Below are positions 27,073-34,850 of a stretch of 47,416 nucleotides of DNA, piece after piece. The notes below the pieces were generated by a model that did not search any database, was not told the origin of the DNA, and saw only the letters and a program-made list of their open reading frames with translations. The DNA lies in contig JAWUXM010000048.1 in assembly GCA_034111325.1 (NCBI GenBank), positions 1 through 47,416 on the forward strand. The letters are read 5' to 3'. Every line of letters begins with the position of its first letter. Positions within the stretch are counted from its first letter, which is position 1. The DNA is from JAWUXM01 sp034111325 (GTDB lineage: Bacteria > Pseudomonadota > Alphaproteobacteria > Rickettsiales > JABIRX01). Position numbers and translations under genes: made by a program.

Positions 27073-27142
27073 CTTGACAGCCTGATAGATATACCTATAT
27101 AGCCTACTAAGAATTGATCTTCTTCTTTGATTTTCAATTCTT
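27073..27142 (+). promoter_or_regulatory. RpoH-like promoter and 5' UTR hairpin of groESL
   Basis: CTTGACA at 27073-27079 and CCTATATAG at 27094-27102 match the alphaproteobacterial sigma-32 pattern (CTTG-N-CYTATNT). In the leader, AAGAATTGA (27109-27117) pairs with TCAATTCTT (27134-27142) around a 16-nt loop. No CIRCE element (TTAGCACTC-N9-GAGTGCTAA) is present. Confidence 0.65.
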
Positions 27143-27185
27143 CATAACTTCGTATTTTCATTAACTAAATTCTTAAGAGGATAAA

Positions 27186-27473
27186 ATGTCAGTTAGACCA
27201 CTTCATGATAAAATATTAGTAAAACGCTTGGATTCTGAAGAGAAGACAGCTGGCGGCATAATCATTCCAGATACTGCGCAAGAAAAGCCGCAAGAAGGCA
27301 AAGTAATTGCAGTTGGTAACGGTAAAAAAACAGAAGAAGGCAAAGTAATTCCTCTAGATGTTAAAAAAGGCGACAAAATCCTTTTTAAAAAATGGGGCGG
27401 CACTGAAGTTAAAATTGATGGTGAAGAGCTGTTGATTCTAGAAGAAGGAGATGTGCTAGCGATTATCGAATAA
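27186..27473 (+). CDS. groS: GroES co-chaperonin
   Basis: 95 residues. GroES caps the GroEL folding chamber as a heptamer. MSVRPLHDKILVKRLD at the start, the mobile loop EKTAGGIIIPDTAQEKPQEG (20-40) and the closing GEELLILEEGDVLAI are classic. AAGAGG lies 5 nt before the ATG, a match to the CCTCTT end of the 16S gene in this window. The groEL start is 33 nt after the stop. Heat-shock control is suggested by the promoter at 27073. Confidence 0.98.
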   Translation: MSVRPLHDKILVKRLDSEEKTAGGIIIPDTAQEKPQEGKVIAVGNGKKTEEGKVIPLDVKKGDKILFKKWGGTEVKIDGEELLILEEGDVLAIIE

Positions 27474-27505
27474 TCATTAATTAATATAAAAAAATAGGTT
27501 TTAAA

Positions 27506-29158
27506 ATGAGTGCAAAAATTATTAAATTTGGAGTTGATGCAAGAGCAGAAATTCTTAAAGGTGTCGATATTCTAGCTAATGCTGTAAAAGTAACTTTAGG
27601 GCCAAAAGGCCGTAATGTTGTTTTAGCAAAATCTTTCGGTGCGCCACGTATAACAAAAGACGGAGTTTCAGTTGCTAAAGAAATTGAATTAAAAGACCCG
27701 CTCCAAAACATGGGTGCACAACTAATCAAAGAAGTTGCCAATAAAACTAATGATTTAGCTGGTGACGGAACTACTACTGCGACAGTTCTTGCCCAAGCGA
27801 TCGTGCGTGAAGGCTTGAAATGCGTTGCTGCTGGGATGAACCCGATGGATCTTAAACGTGGAATTGATTTAGCTGCCGAAGCTGCGATTAAAGCCGTAAA
27901 AACCCTATCGAAAACTATCGCTAACCAAGAAGAAATCTCGCAAGTTGCCACTATCTCAGCAAATGGTGATGCGGAAATCGGCTCTAAGATTGCCGAAGCA
28001 ATCCAAAAAGTAGGCAAAGATAGCCCTATAACAGTTGAAGAAGCTAAAGGCTTAGATTTTGAAGTCGAAGTAGTCAAAGGTATGAATTTTGACCGTGGTT
28101 ATTTATCACCATATTTTGTTACTAATGGCGAGAAAATGATTGTTGATTTTGAGAACCCTTACATATTACTTTCTGACGGAAAGATTTCAAGCCTTGCAAG
28201 CATGGTTCCTTTGCTAGAAGCCATTGCGCAAAGCGGCAAACCATTATTAATTGTTGCTGATGACGTTGAAGGTGAAGCATTGGCTGCTTTAGTCGTTAAT
28301 AAATTACGCGGCGGTTTAAAAGTCTGTGCGGTAAAAGCCCCTGGTTTTGGCGATCGCAAAAAAGCAATGTTAGAAGATTTATCTATCCTAACTGCTGGGC
28401 AAGTAATCTCTGAAGAAATTGGTATTAAGCTAGAAAATGTCACTTTAGACATGCTTGGTTCTGCAAAACGTATAACCATAACTAAAGAAGATACCACAGT
28501 TGTTGATGGTAGCGGTGATAAAGCAGCAGTTAGTGCACGTTGCACGCAAATCAAGGCACAGATTGCTGAAACAACTTCTGACTACGACAAAGAAAAATTA
28601 CAAGAACGTCTAGCTAAACTTTCTGGTGGTGTTGCAATTTTAAAAGTTGGTGGTGCAACTGAAGTTGAAGTGAAAGAGAAAAAGGATCGTGTTGAGGATG
28701 CTAAACATGCAGTAATTGCTGCTCTTGAAGAAGGTATCGTCCCTGGTGGCGGAACTGCTCTTCTTAATGCTGCAAAAGCACTTGGCAGCCTAAAATCCAA
28801 TAATAGCGACCAACAAGCAGGGATTGATATTGTACGCAAAGCTTTATTGGCACCAATCAAACAGATTGCTGAAAATGCAGGGTTTGATGGCGCTGTTGTT
28901 GCTAATAAGGTTTCTGAATCTAAGGATAGCAATTTTGGTTTTGACGCCCAGAAAAATGAATATGTTGACCTAATCAAAGCAGGAATTATCGACCCAACTA
29001 AAGTGGTTAGAATTTGCATTCAGGATTCTTCTTCAGTAGCTGGCCTATTGATTACTACCGAAGCTGTTGTTGCTGATGCCCCTGAGGATAATGACTCTGC
29101 TGCTGGTGCTCCTCCTATGGGTGGTATGCCTGGTATGGGCGGCATGGGTGGCTTCTAA
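27506..29158 (+). CDS. groL: GroEL chaperonin
   Basis: 550 residues, full length. It forms the double-ring folding chamber. GDGTTTATVLAQAIV (residues about 87-101) is the ATP-binding loop, VEEGIVPGGGTALL-type sequence (EEGIVPGGGTALL) marks the second equatorial part, and the C-terminal tail is GGMPGMGGMGGF, the GGM repeat characteristic of bacterial GroEL. Every domain is intact. The stop codon TAA overlaps the first base of a family A repeat, and a strong terminator follows at 29310. Confidence 0.99.
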   Translation: MSAKIIKFGVDARAEILKGVDILANAVKVTLGPKGRNVVLAKSFGAPRITKDGVSVAKEIELKDPLQNMGAQLIKEVANKTNDLAGDGTTTATVLAQAIVREGLKCVAAGMNPMDLKRGIDLAAEAAIKAVKTLSKTIANQEEISQVATISANGDAEIGSKIAEAIQKVGKDSPITVEEAKGLDFEVEVVKGMNFDRGYLSPYFVTNGEKMIVDFENPYILLSDGKISSLASMVPLLEAIAQSGKPLLIVADDVEGEALAALVVNKLRGGLKVCAVKAPGFGDRKKAMLEDLSILTAGQVISEEIGIKLENVTLDMLGSAKRITITKEDTTVVDGSGDKAAVSARCTQIKAQIAETTSDYDKEKLQERLAKLSGGVAILKVGGATEVEVKEKKDRVEDAKHAVIAALEEGIVPGGGTALLNAAKALGSLKSNNSDQQAGIDIVRKALLAPIKQIAENAGFDGAVVANKVSESKDSNFGFDAQKNEYVDLIKAGIIDPTKVVRICIQDSSSVAGLLITTEAVVADAPEDNDSAAGAPPMGGMPGMGGMGGF

Positions 29159-29281
29159 ATTAATTCTTTTGTGCCCTTTTTAGCAAATAACTTTTGTTCA
29201 TTTCGCTCATGTACCAAAATGTACATGTTAGCTCATTCACAAAAGACATTTACTGAAAATCATCACAAAAATTTTTAATCT
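29156..29281. repeat. Family A palindromic repeat behind groEL
   Basis: Starts AAATTAATTCTTTTG at the groEL stop and ends CACAAAAATTTTTAATCT. The centre is ATGTAC-caaaat... GTACAT, different in sequence from other copies but still self-complementary. CATTTCGCTCATG and GTTAGCTCATTCAC are the recurrent flanks. Confidence 0.75.
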
Positions 29282-29307
29282 AGCCATACACCATCTAAGT
29301 TAAAATA

Positions 29308-29346
29308 TTAAGAGCCATGGCAGTTAATCATGGCTCTTTTATTATA
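29308..29346 (+). terminator. Rho-independent terminator of groESL
   Basis: AAGAGCCATG (29310-29319) and CATGGCTCTT (29329-29338) form a 10-bp stem with a 9-nt loop, followed by TTTATTATAT. It is the cleanest intrinsic terminator in the window. Confidence 0.9.
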
Positions 29347-29393
29347 TAAATTTCTACTTGTGTAGAAATGTACTAAATTCAAAAAAAGAGAAC

Positions 29394-29642
29394 ATGACCG
29401 ACTTACCTAATATCTGCCAAAAGGCTCCCTATAAAGTTGATGTGGAGGAAGGCAAAAGCTACTTCTGGTGCGCTTGCGGCTTAAGCAAAGCACAGCCATT
29501 TTGCGATGGAAACCATCAAGGTAACGAGGCTGGTCTTAAATCAGTTAAATATGTCGCTGATAAAACTGGCATAGTTTATTTCTGTGGATGCAAGCACTCC
29601 AAACACCCTATCCTCTGCGACGGCTCCCATTCAAAGCTTTAA
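29394..29642 (+). CDS. Tandem CDGSH iron-sulfur protein
   Basis: 82 residues from the ATG at 29394, which follows AAAGAGAAC; the frame extends upstream without a convincing start. Two CDGSH-type 2Fe-2S sites: Cys26-x-Cys28-x8-Cys37-Asp-Gly-x-His41, and Cys64-x-Cys66-x8-Cys75-Asp-Gly-Ser-His79. The double-site arrangement is that of CISD3/mitochondrial inner NEET protein and bacterial relatives. These small proteins transfer electrons or clusters. The first site has Asn in place of Ser/Thr (CDGNH), which should not affect binding. Confidence 0.92.
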   Translation: MTDLPNICQKAPYKVDVEEGKSYFWCACGLSKAQPFCDGNHQGNEAGLKSVKYVADKTGIVYFCGCKHSKHPILCDGSHSKL

Positions 29643-30030
29643 GAAATCATTTGCTCTAAAAAATAGAGCCCACCAAGGGATCACCCTGAATTTATTTCAG
29701 GACATGCTGAACTAGCAATAAAGTGAAGAGTAAGCAGTTTATATCATGAACGATCCAAAAAAGCTAAGCCACCATATCCGTGGTAACTATGCAGATCCTG
29801 AAATAAATTCAGGATGACGACTTTTGCGGTGTGAAACCTTGTTTTAACCAAATAACAAATGGCTTGACTAGCACCGCACTTATGAAGGAGCGGGATAGAC
29901 ATTCCAACCAAAAATCTAGGAATTATTTACTAAAGAAAATTCGTAAGGAAGTCTAAGAGATTTTGTAGTAGTAGCAGTAGTAATCTGAGGAATTTTGTGA
30001 CCATGTGCAGTATAAAAATACTGAGCAGAA
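29643..30030. repeat. Repeat-filled gap: CCTGAA palindromes and family A fragments
   Basis: CCTGAATTTATTTCAGG (29685-29701) and CCTGAAATAAATTCAGG (29797-29813) are each palindromic and complementary to one another, each followed or preceded by the ATGCTGAAC/GGATGACG context common in rickettsial repeats. Family A fragments GTCTAAGAGATTTTG (29951) and AATCTGAGGAATTTTGTGA (29982) follow. No coding sequence is supported. Confidence 0.6.
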
Positions 30031-30145
30031 ATTAAAAATTTTTCGGTTTATTTTTGCAAAAGTGCTCTGCATGAATGAGTAAACGTACACCTTAAGTACG
30101 TGACCGAAACGAATAAAAGTTATTGGCAAAAAGGGTGCAAAAAAA
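30031..30145. repeat. Family A palindromic repeat
   Basis: ATTAAAAATTTTTCGG at the left, GGCAAAAAGGGTGCAAAAAA at the right; centre CGTAC-accttaa-GTACG. It is separated by about 10 nt from a second copy, making a tandem pair. Confidence 0.7.
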
Positions 30146-30155
30146 ACCTAAAAGG

Positions 30156-30281
30156 AAATCTAAGAGATTTTGCTTTGATTTTTGACACATGTCCTACACG
30201 AGTGAGCGACGTGTATACTAAATACACGAGCCGAAATGAGTGAAGGTTATGTGTTAAAAATCATGCAAAAGAATTAGATTT
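30156..30281. repeat. Family A palindromic repeat, type copy
   Basis: The best-preserved copy, 126 bp. Left AAATCTAAGAGATTTTGC with TTTGATTTTTGACACATG, centre CGTGTATAC-taa-ATACACG, right CATGCAAAAGAATTAGATTT. The right end overlaps the ankyrin gene's TGA (30281-30283) by one base. Confidence 0.85.
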
Positions 30282-30775
30282 CAACAGGAGCCGCGAATTA
30301 GGAGGTGCTTCTCATCCAAAGCCAAAGACAAAGGAGAATTGCCGTTAATATCTTTGAGATTTACATTTGCCTTAGATTCTTCAATTAAGAACTGCAAGGC
30401 TTGTGTATAGCCTTTTGCAACCGCATAGTGTATCGCCGCAAAACCTAATTTATCAAGACTGTTGAAGTTATACTCTACAACTTGCAGGAACATGATATTT
30501 TTTAATAATTGCTCCTCAGTAGTGCATTCATAAAAGGCCAAACAAGGGATAGCACCATTGATAAGTAAATATTCAGCTGTTTTGATATCTTCATGCTCTA
30601 CTGCATAATCAAGCGCTGTACGATGATTATTATCGAGAAAATTAATATCAGCATCGCCACCTAATAATAAATCTATATTTTTATATGTTGCATCTTCTTC
30701 AATAAAGTCAAAATCATCGTCAATGCTAATACCGTTTAATAGATCAATAATCTTTTTATTTTTTTCCATAGTCAT
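30281..30775 (-). CDS. Ankyrin repeat protein
   Basis: 164 residues. A short acidic N-terminus (DDDFDFIEEDATYKNID) precedes three to four ankyrin repeats: NHRTALDYAVEHEDIKTAEY then LLINGAIP, LGFAAIHYAVAKGYTQALQF then LIEESKANVN, and DINGNSPLSLALDEKHLL. Ankyrin proteins bind other proteins and are common effectors or scaffolds in host-associated alphaproteobacteria; no secretion signal is visible. The last repeat stops abruptly with LLIRGSC where the second helix should continue, right at a family A repeat, so the gene may be truncated. No clear ribosome site. Confidence 0.85.
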   Translation of the reverse strand: MTMEKNKKIIDLLNGISIDDDFDFIEEDATYKNIDLLLGGDADINFLDNNHRTALDYAVEHEDIKTAEYLLINGAIPCLAFYECTTEEQLLKNIMFLQVVEYNFNSLDKLGFAAIHYAVAKGYTQALQFLIEESKANVNLKDINGNSPLSLALDEKHLLIRGSC

Positions 30776-30856
30776 TTTGCTATTATTAGGGTGTTGTAAC
30801 TTTCGTTTATACGTTATAAACTAGCTCTTCCTAAGAACTTAGCACAACATTATACA

Positions 30857-32152
30857 ATGATTCCACGTTATTCAAGAAAAGAAATGGTTTCCATCTGGGA
30901 GCCAGAAAATAAATTCCAAATTTGGTTTGAAATCGAAGCGCACGCATGTGACGCTTTAGCAGAATTAGGAATCATCCCTACTGAGGCCGCAAAAGAGATT
31001 TGGGCAAAAGGCAAATTTGATGTTGCCAAAATTGACGAAATCGAAAAAGTCACAAAACATGACGTAATTGCCTTCTTAACAAACCTTGCCGAATCAATTG
31101 GTGATTCTGCACGTTTTGTCCATCAAGGCATGACATCCTCTGACGTCCTTGATACTTGCCTTTCTGTACAATTAAACCGAGCCAGCAAATTACTCCTCGC
31201 TGATATTGACCAAACTTTAGATATACTTAAAAAGCGCGCATATGAATTTAAGGATGTGCCTTGCATGGGACGTAGCCACGGGATCCACGCTGAGCCTGTG
31301 ACTTTTGGCTTAAAACTAGCTAGCTTCTATGCAGAAATGAAACGTAATCGTGATCGCCTAGAGCAAGCGAGAGTTGATGTTGCAACTTGCGCAATCTCTG
31401 GTGCAGTCGGTACTTTTGCTAATATTGATCCAAAAGTGCAAGACCATGTTGCAGCCAAGCTGGGTCTTGCTTCTGAGCCGATTTCAACTCAAGTTATCCC
31501 ACGGGATCGTCATGCTTTTTACTTCGCAACATTAGGCGTTATCGCCTCTTCAATTGAACGCATTGCTACTGAAATTCGCCATTTACAAAGAACTGAGGTT
31601 TTAGAAGTGGAAGAATTCTTCTCAAAAGGACAAAAAGGCAGCTCAGCCATGCCACATAAACGCAACCCAGTTTTAAGTGAGAACCTCACTGGTTTAGCAA
31701 GGATTGTCCGCGCTTATGTTACACCTGCCCTTGAGAATGTTGCCCTATGGCATGAACGTGATATTTCACATTCATCAGTCGAAAGGATGATTGCACCTGA
31801 TGCTACTGTCACACTTGACTTTGCCCTTACACGCATGAATGACATGCTAGATAATTTACTAGTATATCCTGAAAATATGGAAAAGAATCTTAACCAATTA
31901 AAAGGTTTAGTTTTCTCACAGCGCATTTTATTAGAGCTTACACAAAAAGGCGTTTCCCGTGAAGATGCTTATAGTTTTGTGCAACGAAATGCTATGCAAG
32001 TTTGGCAGGAAGGGAGGGATTTCCAGACTTTGCTAAATGATGATGCGGACATTAGCAAATATTTAAGCAAAGATGAAATCTCTGCATTGTTTGATATGAA
32101 TTATCATACTAAAAATGTTGATGCGATTTTTCAAAGAGTCTTTGCAAAGTAA
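30857..32152 (+). CDS. purB: Adenylosuccinate lyase
   Basis: 431 residues, the short bacterial form of the fumarase/aspartase superfamily. It removes fumarate from SAICAR and from adenylosuccinate in purine synthesis. The N-terminus MIPRYSRKEMVSIWEPENKF is typical; TSSDVLDT near 94 binds substrate, SHGIHAEPVTFG near 140 carries the catalytic His, and the signature SSAMPHKRNPV lies near 262. All catalytic elements are present. It lies divergent from the ankyrin gene and 42 nt ahead of ffh. Confidence 0.97.
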   Translation: MIPRYSRKEMVSIWEPENKFQIWFEIEAHACDALAELGIIPTEAAKEIWAKGKFDVAKIDEIEKVTKHDVIAFLTNLAESIGDSARFVHQGMTSSDVLDTCLSVQLNRASKLLLADIDQTLDILKKRAYEFKDVPCMGRSHGIHAEPVTFGLKLASFYAEMKRNRDRLEQARVDVATCAISGAVGTFANIDPKVQDHVAAKLGLASEPISTQVIPRDRHAFYFATLGVIASSIERIATEIRHLQRTEVLEVEEFFSKGQKGSSAMPHKRNPVLSENLTGLARIVRAYVTPALENVALWHERDISHSSVERMIAPDATVTLDFALTRMNDMLDNLLVYPENMEKNLNQLKGLVFSQRILLELTQKGVSREDAYSFVQRNAMQVWQEGRDFQTLLNDDADISKYLSKDEISALFDMNYHTKNVDAIFQRVFAK

Positions 32153-32194
32153 TTTTTTTGCATACCTTTTAAGCAACTATTTTCTATAATCACT

Positions 32195-33529
32195 ATGTTT
32201 GACGGTTTAACAAAAAATATTAGCAAAGCTTTTGATGGGCTAAGAGGCAAAAAAGTAATTGGCTCTAGCGACATCGAAGAAGCTATTGCACAAGTTAGAA
32301 TTGCCTTATTAGAAGCTGACGTTGCTTTACCAGTTGTCACAGAATTTAACGAAAAAGTTAAAGAAAAAGCCCTTGGTGAAGATGTCGTCAAAGGTGTTTC
32401 CCCAGTCCAAATGGTTATAAAAATCATTCAGGATGAGATCGAAAACATCCTAAAAAGTGATAATCAAGAATTAAACCTTACAACCACACCGCCAGCGGTG
32501 ATTTTAATGGTTGGTTTGCAAGGCTCAGGAAAGACCACCTCCACTGCAAAATTAGCCCGTTTATTGCGTGCAAAACAAAACAAAAAAGTCCTAGTTGCCT
32601 CGCTTGACGTTTATCGCCCTGCTGCACAAGAACAATTAGCTATCATGGCTGAGAGAGCCGGAGTTGATTCCCTAGAAATCGTAAAAAAAGAAAAACCCGA
32701 GAAAATTACCAAACGCGCTTTGAAGGAAGCAAAACGCGGCGGTTATGATATATTATTACTTGATTCTGCTGGCCGCTTATCAATTGATAAAGAGCTATTG
32801 AAAGAATTATCAGCTGTTAAGAAAATTTCCAAACCAATTGAAACCTTACTCGTCGTTGATGCGATGACTGGGCAAGATGCCGTTACTACTGCAAAGAATT
32901 TCAATGAGGAAACTGGCATTACAGGAATTGTCTTAACCAGAATTGATGGTGATGCACGCGGTGGTGCTGCACTTTCGATGAAATATGTCACTGGCGCACC
33001 AATTAAATTTATAGGAACTGGTGAGGGAGTAGCAGATTTTGAAACCCTCCAGGCTGATCGCTTAGCTTCACGCATCCTCGATATGGGTGACATCACCTCG
33101 CTCGTTGAAAAAGCACAGGAAGTTGTCGGTGAAGATGAAATGGCGAAGATGGAAGAAAATCTCCGCAAAGGCAAATTTGACTTTAATGACCTTCTTGCTC
33201 AACTCAAAAACATGAAAAAAATGGGTGGTTTTTCTTCAGTTTTATCCCTTGTGCCTGGCGCTGGAAAGATCAAAGAGGCGATGAAGAATGCAAATATTGA
33301 CGAAAGCGTAATTGCTAAACAAGAAGCAATCATCCTTTCCATGACAAAATATGAGCGTGGCTATCCTGAGCGCCTCAACACCTCGCGCAAAAACCGCATA
33401 GCAAAAGGATCTGGCGGCAACATCCAGCAAGTTAATCAACTCGTGAAAAAACATAAGGATATGCAAAAAATGATGAAACGCATGCGCGGGATGGATCCTG
33501 AGAAGATCAAGAGCATGATGGGAGGATAA
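32195..33529 (+). CDS. ffh: Signal recognition particle GTPase Ffh
   Basis: 444 residues with N, G and M domains. It binds 4.5S RNA and signal peptides and delivers ribosomes to FtsY. G1 is GLQGSGKTTSTAKLA near 106; G2/insertion DVYRPAAQEQL; G3 DSAGRLSID; G4 TRIDGDARGGAAL; closing GVADFE. The M domain (about 310-440) is methionine-rich and ends KMMKRMRGMDPEKIKSMMGG. DSAGR instead of DTAGR and TRID instead of TKLD are mild variants seen in other alphaproteobacteria. The stop is followed at once by a divergent family A-like palindrome. Confidence 0.97.
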   Translation: MFDGLTKNISKAFDGLRGKKVIGSSDIEEAIAQVRIALLEADVALPVVTEFNEKVKEKALGEDVVKGVSPVQMVIKIIQDEIENILKSDNQELNLTTTPPAVILMVGLQGSGKTTSTAKLARLLRAKQNKKVLVASLDVYRPAAQEQLAIMAERAGVDSLEIVKKEKPEKITKRALKEAKRGGYDILLLDSAGRLSIDKELLKELSAVKKISKPIETLLVVDAMTGQDAVTTAKNFNEETGITGIVLTRIDGDARGGAALSMKYVTGAPIKFIGTGEGVADFETLQADRLASRILDMGDITSLVEKAQEVVGEDEMAKMEENLRKGKFDFNDLLAQLKNMKKMGGFSSVLSLVPGAGKIKEAMKNANIDESVIAKQEAIILSMTKYERGYPERLNTSRKNRIAKGSGGNIQQVNQLVKKHKDMQKMMKRMRGMDPEKIKSMMGG

Positions 33530-33655
33530 GAATTAATTCTCCAAACAATTTGAAGGGTTGTTGCGCAGGATGTCTAATTCGTTAGCTCCGCCAATATTTA
33601 GTATTGGCTCAACTCATAAATATTGAAAAGCATGCAAAAAGATTAACTCGCGGCA
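33530..33655. repeat. Divergent family A-like palindrome behind ffh
   Basis: GAATTAATTCTCC at the stop, centre CCAATA-tttag-TATTGG, flank GTTAGCTCCG, end GCATGCAAAAAGATTAA. The central TTTAG loop and the GCATGCAAAA end match the type copy, but the arms are much changed. Confidence 0.45.
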
Positions 33656-33731
33656 TTCCCTTGAAATAACTTGCAAATTAATGCTATGCGCACTAAAAAA
33701 GCGGCTAGTTATAACTTTACTTTAGAATAAA

Positions 33732-33920
33732 ATGGGAACTTCCAAAAATAATCCAAATGCCAGAAAAGGTTCTGCGAAACAAAAAACCTTCGAAGGCAAG
33801 CCTGTAAAACCAGTTAAGTATATTGGTGCACGCAGTACATATATCGCCGCTCAATTTGAAGACGGTAAACTTGTGGTTGATAGCACTGATCGCCCTCTTC
33901 CCTTCTCCGACATCCATTAA
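33732..33920 (+). CDS. Small basic conserved protein of unknown function
   Basis: 62 residues. The N-terminal half is basic and probably disordered (TSKNNPNARKGSAKQKTFEG); the C-terminal half looks like a small beta structure (KPVKYIGARSTYIAAQFEDG, then KLVVDSTDRPLPF). I recall similar short proteins in other intracellular gamma- and alphaproteobacteria with a K-NPxARKG start and a YMAA/YIAA-x-FEDG core, but no function. The balanced pattern of charged and hydrophobic residues and the position alone between repeats favour a real gene. Confidence 0.7.
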   Translation: MGTSKNNPNARKGSAKQKTFEGKPVKPVKYIGARSTYIAAQFEDGKLVVDSTDRPLPFSDIH

Positions 33921-33973
33921 ATTAAAATATTTAGATTTATCAAGGCTATACTTTAAATCTTTTATATTGTTGT

Positions 33974-34089
33974 AAGTTAAGGGACTTTGTGGTGATTTTT
34001 GTCATAAACTGCTTAAGTGAGTGAGCGTATACTGCATACATAACTCGAATGAAAGCAGGTTATCTGGCAAAAAGGACAAAAAAATAACT
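33974..34089. repeat. Family A palindromic repeat
   Basis: AAGTTAAGGGACTTTGTGG at the left; GGCAAAAAGGACAAAAAAAT AACTT at the right; centre GCGTAT-actgc-ATACAT. The outer ends have changed from AAATCT/AGATTT to AAGTTA/TAACTT but remain complementary. It ends 4 nt before the glycosyltransferase ATG. Confidence 0.75.
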
Positions 34090-34093
34090 TACC

Positions 34094-34840
34094 ATGAAAA
34101 AGCTTGTCGCCACTATCGTCACCTATAACAACGACCCGAAGCAGATTATTGCAACTTCTGAATCGTTCCTGCAAGCCAAGGTCGAGTCTGAATTAAACAT
34201 TGTTGATAATGCATCCACTAACAACCTCCTCACTCAACTCAAGGGCACAATCAAAGCCAATTTACTAAGCTCTGGTGCCAATAAGGGTTTTGGTGCAGGT
34301 CACAATTTTGGCATTAAAAATTCGCCCGCCTCTGAATATTATCTTGTTTTAAATCCTGACGTGATTGTCCCAGAGGGTGAATTAGAGAAAATGATTAGCT
34401 ATTTGGATAAGCATCAAGATATCGCCCTCCTCATTCCAAAAGTTCTAAATAAGGATGGCTCCTTGCAAGATCATCACCGCACAATCCCTAATATTAAAAC
34501 TTTATTCATACGACGTTTTTTACCATTTATCAAACAACCAGTTGTAAAATTTGACTCTACTAAGATTCAAGAGCTAGAGGTTGCAAGCGGTTGTTTTATG
34601 TTGTTTCGCCGCAAAGCTTTAGAAAAAATCAATGGCTTTGATGAAGGCTTTTTCATGTATTTTGAAGATATTGATATAACATTGCGCACTGCCAAAATCG
34701 GCAAAGTAATTTATTATCCGAAAGCAAAAATCATTCATTTATGGGAGCGAGCTTCGCATAAAAATTGGCACTTAACCTTTATCCATATTAAATCTGCACT
34801 TTATTTTTTCTTTAAATTGTGGGCAGGTAAATATAAATAA
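34094..34840 (+). CDS. GT2-family glycosyltransferase (rhamnosyltransferase-like)
   Basis: 248 residues with the GT-A fold. VATIVTYNNDPKQI opens it, the nucleotide-binding VDNASTNN follows near 39-46, NPDVIVPEG holds the metal-binding D-x-D-equivalent (NPD) near 96, and ASGCFMLFRRKAL with GFDEGFFMYFEDIDITLR is the acceptor-side signature of bacterial rhamnosyl- and related transferases. It probably adds a sugar to cell-surface polysaccharide or O-antigen at the inner membrane; a hydrophobic C-terminal stretch (FIHIKSALYFFFKLW) could attach it there. No other sugar genes are next to it. polA begins 10 nt after its stop. Confidence 0.9.
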   Translation: MKKLVATIVTYNNDPKQIIATSESFLQAKVESELNIVDNASTNNLLTQLKGTIKANLLSSGANKGFGAGHNFGIKNSPASEYYLVLNPDVIVPEGELEKMISYLDKHQDIALLIPKVLNKDGSLQDHHRTIPNIKTLFIRRFLPFIKQPVVKFDSTKIQELEVASGCFMLFRRKALEKINGFDEGFFMYFEDIDITLRTAKIGKVIYYPKAKIIHLWERASHKNWHLTFIHIKSALYFFFKLWAGKYK

Positions 34841-34850
34841 TATACACATC

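Noticed and set aside
27060..27180. CIRCE operator before groES
   Set aside because: No TTAGCACTC-N9-GAGTGCTAA or close variant; the inverted repeat present is AAGAATTGA with a 16-nt gap.
30031..30281. Possible CRISPR array from spaced repeats
   Set aside because: The repeats are two palindromic elements about 120 bp long, not short regular repeats with unique spacers; no cas genes.
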